A DNA stretch of 35,190 nt from DATCIH01 sp036507955 (lineage in GTDB: Bacteria > Bacillota > Clostridia > Clostridiales > Clostridiaceae), in the NCBI GenBank assembly GCA_036507955.1, contig DATCIH010000050.1:1-35190 (forward strand), in the 5' to 3' direction. The translations under genes and the position numbers were made by a program. This document shows positions 1 through 7,833 of the stretch, piece after piece. The stretch's first letter is position 1; each line of letters begins with the position of its first letter. The notes under the pieces were generated by a model that was not told the origin of the DNA, did not search any database, and saw only the letters and a program-made list of their open reading frames with translations.

Positions 1-69
1 AGATATCATCTGTAGGGAATAATAAATAATGCCCATGTAACGAGATAAATTGTTATATTCCATAATTCC

Positions 70-672
70 CTATTTTTTATTTTTTATTTTATCTTTTATA
101 TTATTAATATAAGTATCTTTTGACATTTCAAGGCTATCAAAGCTGTTATCAGTTGATATTCTTTTTACAGAATTATTCTTAATATCAAATTTGCCATCTT
201 TATAACCTACAATAAAATAGTAATCTTTAGGCAAATCCCAATAATTATTTTTATCTTTACCTATAAAAAGTAACAGTTGATCATTTACCTGGGATAAATC
301 AGTTCCATCATATAAAATTTTAACATAGCCTTCATTAATTTTTCCATTTGGGGCGTATGTGTCTTTAGCCTTTTGATCAATTTGTACATAGCTAGCTAAA
401 GTTGTAACCCCTCTGGCTCTACAACTGTAATAACATCTCCAATTGTTAAATTTCCATATTGGGAATTAGTAACTTTGACAGCCAATTTAGAATATGTTGC
501 ATTGCCTTTATCAAAATAAGTTATCTCCTGAACAATACCTTCAATAACTGCATCTGAAGCATTAGTTAAAGCATCTAAATTGTTACTGCTGGTGGAATAT
601 TTAAGTCTGAATAAATATCCATGCAGCTTTGACTCTTAACAGTAGTTGGCAAATACCATATTTTAGTATTTA
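70..672 (-). pseudogene. Broken gene for an uncharacterised secreted-type protein, truncated by a Tn3-type end
   Basis: Read on the minus strand, a continuous protein-like sequence needs three reading-frame segments. The first gives WYLPTTVKS (about 660-632). The second runs from KLHGYLFRLKYS to YGNLTIGDVITVVEPEG (about 630-410). The third runs from VTTLASYVQIDQ to the TAG stop at 70-72. The frame changes lie near 620-638 and at the CCCC run 408-411, where one extra base would restore the frame. The middle part (a beta-rich stretch with GNLTIGDVITVVEPEG) and the end (LLLFIGKDKNNYWDLPKDYYFIVGYKDGKF) remind me of uncharacterised clostridial and bacillar exported proteins, but I cannot name a family. 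The N-terminus with any signal peptide is missing. Homology-like coding stops where the Tn3 inverted repeat begins at 673. I infer a gene inactivated by insertion, followed by decay. Confidence 0.6.
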
Positions 673-710
673 GGGGTACCGCCAACATTATACGGATTTA
701 CAACGTTAAG
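673..710 (-). repeat. 38-bp terminal inverted repeat of a Tn3-family transposon
   Basis: The plus strand starts with GGGGTACCGCC and ends with CGGATTTACAACGTTAAG, 38 bases in all. Tn3-family ends are about 38 bp, begin with GGGG and end in a conserved ACGTTAAG-type block. The inner half closely resembles what I remember of the Tn1546/Tn4430 subgroup. Its place beside the 3' end of tnpA is the arrangement normal for the family. The five bases just outside (668-672, ATTTA) would be the target duplication, but no partner end is seen in the window. A second partial copy of the inner block (ACAACGTTAAG) lies at 741-751 over the tnpA stop codon. Confidence 0.8.
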
Positions 711-746
711 CAATAAAGTTGGCTAATTACCTCTGTTTTAACAACG

Positions 747-1256
747 TTAAGGATTTGGTATATTTAATGGTCGTAATGAATTTAATGATACTTTAATTTT
801 GGAGTCAAAGTTGAACTCACCGAGAAAATTTATATGCTCCCATCCTAACGGAGATATATGAGGTAGTAAATCTTCTCTAAAAGTACCATTCGTTTTCTGA
901 TATTCAATTGCTTTTGATAAATAAATAGTATTCCATAGTGAGATGGCATTTAGAAGTATATTAAGGGCACTTGATTTTTGCAGTTGATCTTGTATTGAAC
1001 GATTTCTGAATTCACCAAGTTTTCCGAAGAACACAGCTCTAGCTAATGCATTCATTGCCTCACCTTTGTTTAATCCACGGTTTATTTTATGGCGTAAGGC
1101 CTTGCTTGAAACATAATCAAGAATAAAGATTGTCTTCTCAATATATCCCATTTCTTTAAGAGCTGTTGCTAAACTATTCTGCCTAGCATAAAACCCAATC
1201 TTGGACATAATTAAAGATGCAGAAACACTGCCCTCTCTAATCGAATGAGATAATGA
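747..1256 (-). pseudogene. tnpA: Tn3-family transposase TnpA, C-terminal remnant
   Basis: The reading frame is open from 1256 down to the TAA at 747-749. It carries the typical C-terminal sequence of Tn3 transposases: SIREGSVSASLI, RQNSLATALKEMG, INRGLNKGEAMNALARAVFF, RNRSIQDQLQKSS and HISPLGWEHINFLGEF. Complete TnpA proteins are close to 1000 residues and only about 170 remain. The catalytic DDE core is only partly covered, so the fragment should be inactive. Homology continues upstream of the first ATG (1208) to a TAA at 1257-1259, where it stops abruptly, so the ATG is not a true start. With the inverted repeat at 673-710 this is one end of a Tn3-type element whose other end is lost. Confidence 0.88.
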
Positions 1257-1263
1257 TTATTTC

Positions 1264-1322
1264 ATGCGTATGGATCCATTGATTCGCAGTTGAGATCCAC
1301 CGATACGCACAATGGGTCCACC
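1264..1322. repeat. Cluster of three imperfect ~20-bp direct repeats
   Basis: Three degenerate copies follow one another: ATGCGTATGGATCCATTG, ATTCGCAGTTGAGATCCACC and ATACGCACAATGGGTCCACC. The shared pattern is ATnCGyA, 0-3 bases, then TGGnTCCAyy. The base composition is more GC-rich than the surroundings. The cluster starts a few bases beyond the end of the tnpA remnant. Repeated subterminal transposase-binding sites of this size are known at the ends of IS elements such as the IS21 family. I suspect an IS end, but this is only a guess from the look of the repeats. The rest of 1323-1496 shows no gene. Confidence 0.45.
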
Positions 1323-1496
1323 ATAAATGTTTCTTACTATTTACAGAATAATTCCACTTATTATATAAACTTCTGTAAAATATAAATCGAAGCATTATGC
1401 TAGCACATTTTACAAAAGTGTATTAATCTCACTTAACTATGTCTTACGTGGACAAAAGCACCTGAGATGTATTTTGTTATCGGTCTAAAATGAACT

Positions 1497-1520
1497 GGGA
1501 CACAACTAAAGTTGTGTCCC
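1497..1520. other. Perfect 11-bp stem-loop downstream of a membrane-protein gene
   Basis: GGGACACAACT and AGTTGTGTCCC face each other across a two-base loop. The stem lies 9 bases beyond the stop of the minus-strand gene at 1530. Neither side has a convincing uninterrupted T-run, so it is a weak intrinsic terminator candidate. The neighbourhood (1441-1496) has no gene. The structure could equally be left over from the decayed mobile DNA to its left. Confidence 0.4.
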
Positions 1521-1529
1521 GAAATAAAA

Positions 1530-1919
1530 TTATTTTTTTAAATTTTTCGCTCTATTTGGCTTTGCCTTAGGCTTCATGACATAATTGTCCTTTTTTGCAG
1601 TTGGACTTTTATAATTAGATATTTTTGTTTTATTACCTTTATTAGTATCTGATGTTTTAGGTTTGAAAAATTTAGTTAACTCCATAAACCATAAAAACAG
1701 GAAGATAAATGCTCCTTCAGATGCAAACATTATTGCTTGACTCTTGAGTCCTAACATTGAAGGTAATAGGATAACCACAAAGGCTACTATTATTATTATC
1801 CATTTATTAATTTTAATTTTTGGCATTAGATAAATTCTAAAAAGTGTAAAAATAAATATTTCAACAATAACAAGAAGAAGAATAGGAAGAATTAATCTAG
1901 ATATTGATGACCAGTCCAT
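1530..1919 (-). CDS. Small membrane protein with basic C-terminal tail, uncharacterised
   Basis: The 129-residue protein has three hydrophobic segments at about 7-29, 39-58 and 63-80. They are followed by a Lys/Asn/Thr-rich tail (about 84-129) with no hydrophobic part. The polar tail is likely cytoplasmic by the positive-inside rule. I recognise the general type as a conserved clostridial membrane protein but know no function. The start is supported by AAGAAGG eight bases upstream of the ATG. The gene appears to stand alone, transcribed away from the divergent DUF378 gene. Confidence 0.7.
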   Translation of the reverse strand: MDWSSISRLILPILLLVIVEIFIFTLFRIYLMPKIKINKWIIIIVAFVVILLPSMLGLKSQAIMFASEGAFIFLFLWFMELTKFFKPKTSDTNKGNKTKISNYKSPTAKKDNYVMKPKAKPNRAKNLKK

Positions 1920-2085
1920 ATATTTACCTTCTTTCTTTAATATACTACTAAGATATTATTATTATCTAAAACCAAACATATTTCAAGCTATTTTTTAATA
2001 TTTTTGTAAATAATATATACTAATAATTTTTTAAAAACTGTAAATAATAGAATTGTAAAAGTTTAATATGAAGGAGATGTATTTT

Positions 2086-2295
2086 ATGAAAACTTTTGAT
2101 ATCGTAGCACTTATCCTTGTAATTGTTGGAGCAGTCAATTGGGGACTTATAGGATTCTTCCAATATGACTTAGTGTCTGCTATATGCGGTGGACCAAGTT
2201 CTGCAATTAGCAGAATTATATTTGCTCTTGTTGGTTTATGTGGTTTATATGCCATATCCTTCTTAGGAAGAGATAGAGAAAGACATGTAGACTAA
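2086..2295 (+). CDS. DUF378 family small membrane protein
   Basis: The 69-residue protein contains the typical DUF378 sequence FDIVALILVIVGAVNWGLIG near its N-terminus, with a second hydrophobic helix (about residues 40-58). It is therefore a two-helix membrane protein. The function of the family is unknown. An in-frame ATG lies 18 bases upstream (2068), but AAGGAGA (2071-2077) sits between the two. That spacing places initiation at 2086 and gives the usual family N-terminus. The gene is monocistronic, with a strong terminator at 2321-2365 shared with the convergent gene. Confidence 0.85.
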   Translation: MKTFDIVALILVIVGAVNWGLIGFFQYDLVSAICGGPSSAISRIIFALVGLCGLYAISFLGRDRERHVD

Positions 2296-2320
2296 ATACA
2301 ATTCTTAATAGACTAAAAAA

Positions 2321-2365
2321 ATATAATGCTTGAAGCAACACTATGCTTCAAGCATTATATTTTTT
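2321..2365. terminator. Bidirectional intrinsic terminator
   Basis: A perfect 17-bp stem (2321-2337 with 2344-2360, loop ACACTA) is followed by a T-run on the plus strand. On the minus strand it is also followed by TTTTTT (plus-strand A-run just before 2321). It serves the DUF378 gene and the convergent gene ending at 2364, whose stop codon lies in the T-run. Confidence 0.9.
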
Positions 2366-2852
2366 AGCTTGCAAAATTAATTTTATATTTGCTTTTTAAC
2401 ACATTATCTAAAGCAGTGTATCTAATACCAAGATTTGTTATATAAGTTAAATCACTATCTATAGGCTTTATTCCTTTAGATATGGATTCTGCGCGATTCA
2501 TATATAATTCTGCATAATCTATAATTATTTCTTTTTTCGTAATATATAGTTCTTTAATGTAAATATCCCCTTTATTAAAGCTAAAGCTGTCATAAAGATG
2601 TTCTAAATCTTTTGCTACTTTCTTTATTCTTTTTACTGTTTCTCCCTCATCAAGCTTATTTGCATAATAAATCTTTTCAATATTCGCTTCTGTACTTAAA
2701 AGATTGTTTAATTTTACATTTATTTTTTCTTGCGTCCTTGAATAGTTTATATAATTTTGTTTACCATTGCTGTTAAATAGAAAGAACCCAATTATTAAAA
2801 CTAAGACTAAGATTACTAAAATAATACTAAAATTTATTTTTCCTCTTAACAT
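2364..2852 (-). CDS. Membrane-anchored protein, uncharacterised
   Basis: The protein has 162 residues: a short basic start (MLRGK), one hydrophobic helix at about 7-27, then a polar, mainly helical-looking domain of about 130 residues. This is the layout of a single-pass or uncleaved-signal protein facing outside. Charged Lys/Glu-rich stretches (60-85) suggest a coiled or helical bundle. There is no lipobox cysteine. I do not recognise a family. It lies 64 bases downstream of the P-loop gene in the same direction and may be co-transcribed with it, ending at the shared terminator. Confidence 0.65.
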   Translation of the reverse strand: MLRGKINFSIILVILVLVLIIGFFLFNSNGKQNYINYSRTQEKINVKLNNLLSTEANIEKIYYANKLDEGETVKRIKKVAKDLEHLYDSFSFNKGDIYIKELYITKKEIIIDYAELYMNRAESISKGIKPIDSDLTYITNLGIRYTALDNVLKSKYKINFAS

Positions 2853-2916
2853 AAAAAAACTCCTATAAATATATAGTTATATTTACAGGAGAATCAGTTA
2901 TTTTAGAACAAATTTA

Positions 2917-4665
2917 TTATAATTCTTTTATTATATTAAATAATTTTAATGCAGCCTTTCTTGGACCACCCTTTTCCTTTCCTGGAACTCCTAATCTAGT
3001 CTTCATCTGTCCTACTTTTACTCCAGATTTATATAATTTATCGAAATAAATATCCAAAAGTTTATTAGTTTCTTCCATCATTTGTACTGGTCCAAAAGGA
3101 TTCGCAAAAAAAGATTTTACAAGACCAATTTCAGTGGTAGTACCCTTTGCCATTCTTGCCCCAGCTCTGAATACTTCCTTTGCTTCCTCAGGTGTATCAA
3201 AGTACTCTATAGCATCTTCAATATCTTCAAAATCATCATAATTGTTAGCATAAAGAAATATATCCACAGGATAGCCCTTTATTATATCCCTATAGCTAGT
3301 AATTGGAATAACAAGTCTTGCATTTATTTTATCAGGATTCATAAATATGCTTCTGTCTATTTCTCTAAAAGCATAACCCGGGTCTAAATCATCAAGTCTT
3401 ACAAAGGCTCCTATTTCTGTTCCTGAGGCCAAAGGCTTCTCATCTCCGTTAAGAGAAAGTATTCCCATGTCATCAAATATTACTGTCATATCACTTATAT
3501 AATTGCCACTAAGTAGTCTTAAAGCCTCAAGGCTTTCGGATTTACCTGCACCACTATCTCCCATAATAACTACATTTGCCGTTTTACCATCCTTCATGAT
3601 TATATTTACCATGGCACCATGGATTGGTAGATTACCCCTTTTAATCATTATTAGGTTATGAAGCGTCAAGGTCATCTTTTTCATATAACCAAAATAATCG
3701 ATGGATTCATCGTAGCTAACGAAGCCTAACATAATATTGTTTTTTATGTCATCATAAAACATTGTTCTTACGTCGTCGCAGGTATCCTTAGCTCCATAAA
3801 CATACACTAGATCTGGTTTTTTATCCTTATATTCACTATCCTTAGCCATCTCAAACAAATTGCATAAAGTAACTCCATGCGCCATAAAATCTCTATGGAA
3901 ATAAATATATGCCAAAAGTGTTCCTACTTTTGCAGGATAACAAAACCAATGATCCTTGTTTATATAGCAATCCTTTAAGGGATTTTCAGTTGTTTGAGAA
4001 AATACGCCATCTCTGGTGTTTCTCTTAGGATATACTATAAAAGGCGGATCAAGCAAAATAGAATCTATAAAAGGGATATCCTTCAAACATTCATACTCTA
4101 CTGGACATGGCCATTTTACACTGGTTAAAATAAGACCTGCATTTCCGCCTGCTGGTAGTTGCCTATAGACCTTTGGTTTAAAGCCTATTACATTTTCCTC
4201 TATCTTTCTGTAGAGGTTTAATACTAGTTTTGTAAATTCATTATTTGCGTCAATAAAGCTTACGCTTTCTAAACCCTCATTTATCTTTGAATTTTGAACT
4301 ATAGTGTATCTTTCTAACCTTCTCCAATAGCCATAAAGATCCTCAATAAAATGAATAAAACTATCCTTATCAAGCAAAAGTTTTTCATATTTATTGTTAA
4401 GGTTCAATATCTCTTCTACCTTTAATATTGCCAAGAATCTAAATACTGTAATAATTGTATCCGCAATTATTACTTCATCCTCGTCACCTATGCTATCCTC
4501 AAGGAATTTATACACATTTGAATTTCTTCCTTTGATTCTATTTAGATAAGATATTAATATCCTTTTAAATCCACTACTTCCCAAAAGTTTTTCTTGTGAA
4601 TCGCAGTACTTAGCTGTAAAATTTATCATTACTTTATCGTTGCTAAGCGAGAAATCTTTTTTCAT
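2917..4665 (-). CDS. HPr kinase/PEP carboxykinase-superfamily P-loop protein, function unknown
   Basis: The protein has 582 residues. The C-terminal half carries a Walker A loop GDSGAGKS (369-376) preceded by LPIHGAMVNI. A Walker B-like motif FDDMG lies at 397-401. This arrangement is that of the HPr kinase/phosphorylase and ATP-dependent PEP carboxykinase superfamily. The loop itself is closer to HPr kinase (GDSGxGKS) than to PEP carboxykinase (GxSGTGKT). The first 350 residues match nothing I know and contain no membrane segment. Similar clostridial proteins are, I believe, often labelled PEP carboxykinase, but I could not find the usual oxaloacetate-binding arginine and metal-site motifs. 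The HPr kinase PxxGR-type C-terminal motif was not found either. The start has a strong GGGAGGT site. I would not assign an enzyme activity. Confidence 0.7.
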   Translation of the reverse strand: MKKDFSLSNDKVMINFTAKYCDSQEKLLGSSGFKRILISYLNRIKGRNSNVYKFLEDSIGDEDEVIIADTIITVFRFLAILKVEEILNLNNKYEKLLLDKDSFIHFIEDLYGYWRRLERYTIVQNSKINEGLESVSFIDANNEFTKLVLNLYRKIEENVIGFKPKVYRQLPAGGNAGLILTSVKWPCPVEYECLKDIPFIDSILLDPPFIVYPKRNTRDGVFSQTTENPLKDCYINKDHWFCYPAKVGTLLAYIYFHRDFMAHGVTLCNLFEMAKDSEYKDKKPDLVYVYGAKDTCDDVRTMFYDDIKNNIMLGFVSYDESIDYFGYMKKMTLTLHNLIMIKRGNLPIHGAMVNIIMKDGKTANVVIMGDSGAGKSESLEALRLLSGNYISDMTVIFDDMGILSLNGDEKPLASGTEIGAFVRLDDLDPGYAFREIDRSIFMNPDKINARLVIPITSYRDIIKGYPVDIFLYANNYDDFEDIEDAIEYFDTPEEAKEVFRAGARMAKGTTTEIGLVKSFFANPFGPVQMMEETNKLLDIYFDKLYKSGVKVGQMKTRLGVPGKEKGGPRKAALKLFNIIKEL

Positions 4666-4730
4666 ATAATTTTACCTCCCGAAAGTTTTTTCTTTAAAAT
4701 ATTGATTAAAAACTCTTAGTCCCCATATCT

Positions 4731-4759
4731 ATTATATAGCAATAATGAAAGTATGAAAA
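4731..4759 (-). promoter_or_regulatory. Probable promoter of the P-loop gene
   Basis: On the minus strand TTTTCA (4754-4759) is followed by 17 bases and then TATAAT (4731-4736). The -10 box is perfect and the -35 box weak. It lies about 65 bases upstream of the start at 4665. No other gene or signal is visible in 4666-4819. Confidence 0.45.
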
Positions 4760-4819
4760 TACATTTATGCATATTTGATAATTTCATCTAATTAATTGTG
4801 CTTATTGTTTAAAAATTTA

Positions 4820-5545
4820 TCATATTTCCTTTAAATTACTATTTATTATTTCTTTTATAAACTCACTTAATTCACCTTGTTCTGCCTTAGTATAGTTCTT
4901 AGCGTATATTGGTTTTGAGATTATTAAAGTAATTTTTGCAGGTTTAATCTTACCTTGAGCCTCAAAAATATTAAAAGTACCATTTATTGTTATTGGAACT
5001 ATGGGGATGTCAATCTTTGTGCCAAGTTTTAAGCTTCCTTTTTTAAATTCTCCTATGCTCCCATCCTTACTCCTTGTCCCTTCTGGAAAGATAACCATAG
5101 AATACCCATTCCTTAAATTCTCTATTCCTTCATTTATAGATTTAATAGCTTCCCTCACGTTAGACCTATTAATGAATATACAGTGCATCCTTCTCATCCA
5201 AGCTGAAATAATGGGTACTTTAATTAGATTATCCTTAGCAATAAAGCCCATGGATTTATCTATAGCGCTAACCATTAAGGGTATATCAAATAAGCTTTGA
5301 TGATTTCCAACAAAAAGGCAATTTCCCTCTGGGAGATTTTCCATACCAATCACTTTAACTTTACTTCCAGTTTTTGAAATTGAATTTCTTCCCCAATCAT
5401 ATACTACCTTTTTTAAATACTTCTCCGAAATATCCTTCCCTTTGAACTTTTTATAATATTGATATTTTATATTATTAATAAAAGTAAATAATACATATAA
5501 AATAAAATAAACGTAAAAAAATAAAGATCTCAACACCTTAATCAC
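4820..5545 (-). CDS. plsC: 1-acyl-sn-glycerol-3-phosphate acyltransferase (PlsC family)
   Basis: The enzyme acylates lysophosphatidic acid to phosphatidic acid at the inner face of the membrane, a step of phospholipid synthesis. The 241-residue protein has a hydrophobic N-terminal anchor (about 6-24). It has the catalytic acyltransferase block NHQSLFD (H82, D87), the substrate-binding block FPEGTRSKDG (153-162) and the VPI motif near 183. Length is typical. It is preceded and followed by intergenic DNA, so it is probably transcribed alone. The divergent gene at 5704 is unrelated. Related acyltransferases with other acceptors cannot be excluded. Confidence 0.9.
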   Translation of the reverse strand: MIKVLRSLFFYVYFILYVLFTFINNIKYQYYKKFKGKDISEKYLKKVVYDWGRNSISKTGSKVKVIGMENLPEGNCLFVGNHQSLFDIPLMVSAIDKSMGFIAKDNLIKVPIISAWMRRMHCIFINRSNVREAIKSINEGIENLRNGYSMVIFPEGTRSKDGSIGEFKKGSLKLGTKIDIPIVPITINGTFNIFEAQGKIKPAKITLIISKPIYAKNYTKAEQGELSEFIKEIINSNLKEI

Positions 5546-5703
5546 TCCTACAATTTTATATATTTATTATACTAATCCAAGAATTATTAATCAATGAATT
5601 AAATCAGTATAAATAATTTGTTTTATTGCAATAATTATAATTGGATTTATTTATTAATTTTGTAGAACGTGATAAACTATATTAAGTTGTTTGAGGAGAT
5701 CGA

Positions 5704-6558
5704 ATGAAAACAATAAAAATTATGTTCTTTGTGCTATTGTCTATTGTCTTCTTAAATAGTTGCAAGGAAAGCCCTACTCTTACTACTATTGATTATGAAA
5801 ATAAGGTGGGAAACCTAATTGTTCATTATATTAATGTAGGTCAGGGAGATTCAGAGCTTATTTCTTTTAATAACAAGTATATGTTAATAGATGCAGGCCC
5901 TAAGGATGAGGATAGCACTCTTATTAAATATCTTAAAAAGCTTAAGGTAAAGCGTTTAGATTATGTAATTGAAACTCATCCCCATGAGGATCATATAGGA
6001 GAAATGGCAAAGGTAATAGCAGACTTTAGTATAGGTAGCTTTTATGCTCCTAAAGTGACAACTACTACAAACGCCTTTCTAGATATGGTATCTGCCCTTA
6101 GAAATAAAAATTTAAAAATAAATGTTGCAAGAAGTGGAGCTTCTTTAAATTTAGATCCAGATATTACCTGCAACATATTAGCTCCTAATAGTGATAAGTA
6201 TGCGAATCTTAACGATTACTCTATAGTCCTAAAGCTTATCTATAAATCCACCAGCTTTATTTTTATGGGTGATGCTCAAAAACTAAGCGAAGATGAGATA
6301 TTAAGTAAGAATTTCGATGTAAAAGCAGATGTACTTAAGGTAGGTCATCATGGTAGCAAGACTGCTTCCTCCAAGGCTTTTCTTGATAAGTGTATGCCTT
6401 CAATTGCAGTAATAAGCTGTGGCATTGGAAATGATTATAATCATCCCCATAAAGAAACTTTAGTCGCACTAAAGGATATCGGTGCCACAATATACAGGAC
6501 AGATATAAATAAAACAGTTGTACTAGTTAGCGATGGAAAAAATATAAACAGAAAGTAG
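5704..6558 (+). CDS. ComEC/Rec2-like metallo-beta-lactamase-fold lipoprotein
   Basis: The 284-residue protein starts with a lipoprotein signal peptide (hydrophobic 5-17, lipobox LNSC, lipidated C20). The rest is a metallo-beta-lactamase-fold hydrolase: INVGQGDSELI (43-53), the metal motif THPHEDH (91-97), FMGDA (187-191) and HHGS (215-218). This series is the one found in the soluble domain of ComEC and in free-standing homologues. It predicts an extracellular, membrane-tethered phosphodiesterase or nuclease, but the substrate is unknown. The three-metal-ligand set looks intact. The gene for the lipoprotein-modifying enzyme Lgt follows after 10 bases. The ATG is preceded by GAGGAG. Confidence 0.85.
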   Translation: MKTIKIMFFVLLSIVFLNSCKESPTLTTIDYENKVGNLIVHYINVGQGDSELISFNNKYMLIDAGPKDEDSTLIKYLKKLKVKRLDYVIETHPHEDHIGEMAKVIADFSIGSFYAPKVTTTTNAFLDMVSALRNKNLKINVARSGASLNLDPDITCNILAPNSDKYANLNDYSIVLKLIYKSTSFIFMGDAQKLSEDEILSKNFDVKADVLKVGHHGSKTASSKAFLDKCMPSIAVISCGIGNDYNHPHKETLVALKDIGATIYRTDINKTVVLVSDGKNINRK

Positions 6559-6568
6559 TGATTTAAAA

Positions 6569-7336
6569 ATGAACCCAGTAGCCTTTAATTTATTTGGAAT
6601 AGCTATAAGATGGTATGGAATTATTATAACAGCTGGTATCTTACTCGCAATTTTAACTGCATATTATAGAGCTGAGAGTTATGAAATCAATTTTGATGAT
6701 ATTTTAGATATCTTTATAATTGCTCTACCCTGTGCAATTATAGGAGCTAGGCTATATTATGTAATTTTTAATTGGTCCTATTATCAAATGGATATTTTGA
6801 AAATGATAAATATCCGAGAAGGTGGTTTAGCAATCCATGGAGGACTTTTAGGCGCCTTCATAAGCAGTTACTTTATAGCAAGAAAAAAATCTATGAATTA
6901 TATAAACCTTTTAGATTTAGTTGCTCCTTCAATTATATTAGGTCAGGCCATTGGTAGATGGGGCAATTTCTTTAATATGGAAGCCCATGGTGAGGTAGTA
7001 TCCAAAAGCTTTATTTCTCATTTCCCAAGCTTTATACAAAAGGGAATGTTAATTGATGGAAGCTATTATAACCCAACTTTCCTGTATGAATCCATGTGGA
7101 ATATTCTTGTATTTATAATACTTTTAATTGTGAGCAGAAATAAAACAAGAAGGGGTTTAACCTTTGGTTTATATTTGATTTTGTATTCTATAGGTAGGTT
7201 TGTTATAGAAGGACTAAGAACAGATAGTTTAATGCTTGGTCCTATTAGAGTTGCTCAATTAATCAGTTTGATATTTATAGTAGTAGGGTTAATAATTATA
7301 TTTATCAAGTTTCCTTATAAAGAAAAAAGGGTGTAA
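6569..7336 (+). CDS. lgt: Prolipoprotein diacylglyceryl transferase
   Basis: Lgt transfers diacylglycerol from phosphatidylglycerol to the lipobox cysteine of prolipoproteins, the first step of lipoprotein maturation in the membrane. The 255-residue protein is polytopic and has the family blocks GGLAIHGGLLG (85-95, with the conserved His90) and the signature around GQAIGRWGNFFNMEAHG (125-141). Near its C-terminus is a YSIGRFVIEGLR-type block (about 206-217), also conserved. Length is normal. The start ATG follows the stop of the lipoprotein gene by 10 bases with only a weak ribosome binding site, suggesting translational coupling. The stop TAA abuts the stop of the convergent gene. Confidence 0.95.
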   Translation: MNPVAFNLFGIAIRWYGIIITAGILLAILTAYYRAESYEINFDDILDIFIIALPCAIIGARLYYVIFNWSYYQMDILKMINIREGGLAIHGGLLGAFISSYFIARKKSMNYINLLDLVAPSIILGQAIGRWGNFFNMEAHGEVVSKSFISHFPSFIQKGMLIDGSYYNPTFLYESMWNILVFIILLIVSRNKTRRGLTFGLYLILYSIGRFVIEGLRTDSLMLGPIRVAQLISLIFIVVGLIIIFIKFPYKEKRV

Positions 7337-7348
7337 TTACGCCCTTTT
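7325..7348. terminator. Bidirectional terminator over two back-to-back stop codons
   Basis: AAAAGGGTGTAA and TTACGCCCTTTT form a 12-bp palindrome with one G-T pair, A-rich on the 5' side and T-rich on the 3' side. Both the lgt stop (7334-7336) and the stop of the opposite gene (7337-7339) lie at its centre. Confidence 0.75.
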
Positions 7349-7828
7349 ATTCCCTGGTCTAAATAGTAGACATATTCCCCCTAATATAAGTATTATTGGT
7401 AGGAAGTACCTACCTAGATAAACCCTTATAAGGCCATACAAAATGGTAGTTTTAAAGATTGAATTTATTATTGCAATAATTCCAACAATGATTAGAACCC
7501 AAGCTATAGCTGTCCATTTATTTTTATCAAAATCTATACTTAAACCAGGATTTTCACTTTTACTTTTAAAAATAAAATCATTATCTACTACCGTTTCACC
7601 CCTATCTAGCTTATGGGCTATGGAAAAGGTATCGAAAAAGGTGAAGAACCAAAACACTGCCCGAAATAACCACGTAATATCATTTAGCCCTATTAAGTTG
7701 AATAATGTAGGAATTATTAAAAACAAGGCCAAAGTCTCAATTCCTCTTGTCAATAACCCTAGATACATATATCCCACCCCAGGAATCATGGCTGTTATAA
7801 ATGTAAGAAATCCACTTCTTCTATTCAA
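7337..7828 (-). CDS. TM2-like multi-pass membrane protein, last gene of the sigma-factor operon
   Basis: The 163-residue protein has an N-terminal FITAMIPGVGYMYLG block, which resembles the PGxGxxYLG motif of TM2-type membrane proteins, and about four hydrophobic segments (8-43, 53-70, 104-124, 140-158). The loop 71-103 is polar. The function is unknown. It starts five bases after the stop of the putative anti-sigma factor gene and closes the four-gene operon. Proteins of this kind are common in envelope-stress operons, where they are thought to sense or buffer membrane damage. That role is inference here. Confidence 0.7.
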   Translation of the reverse strand: MNRRSGFLTFITAMIPGVGYMYLGLLTRGIETLALFLIIPTLFNLIGLNDITWLFRAVFWFFTFFDTFSIAHKLDRGETVVDNDFIFKSKSENPGLSIDFDKNKWTAIAWVLIIVGIIAIINSIFKTTILYGLIRVYLGRYFLPIILILGGICLLFRPGNKRA

Positions 7829-7833
7829 TTAAA

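Noticed and set aside
2031..2255. 74-codon minus-strand open frame
   Set aside because: It is antisense to the DUF378 gene, a recognised family with a proper ribosome binding site.
3082..3387. 101-codon plus-strand open frame
   Set aside because: It is a shadow inside the P-loop protein gene with no ribosome binding site.
2917..4665. Naming the P-loop protein pckA or hprK
   Set aside because: Only the P-loop and Walker B-like motifs match; the diagnostic substrate motifs of either enzyme were not found, so a gene symbol would mislead.
7443..7832. 129-codon plus-strand open frame
   Set aside because: It lies entirely antisense to the TM2-like membrane protein gene, which has operon context and better coding character.
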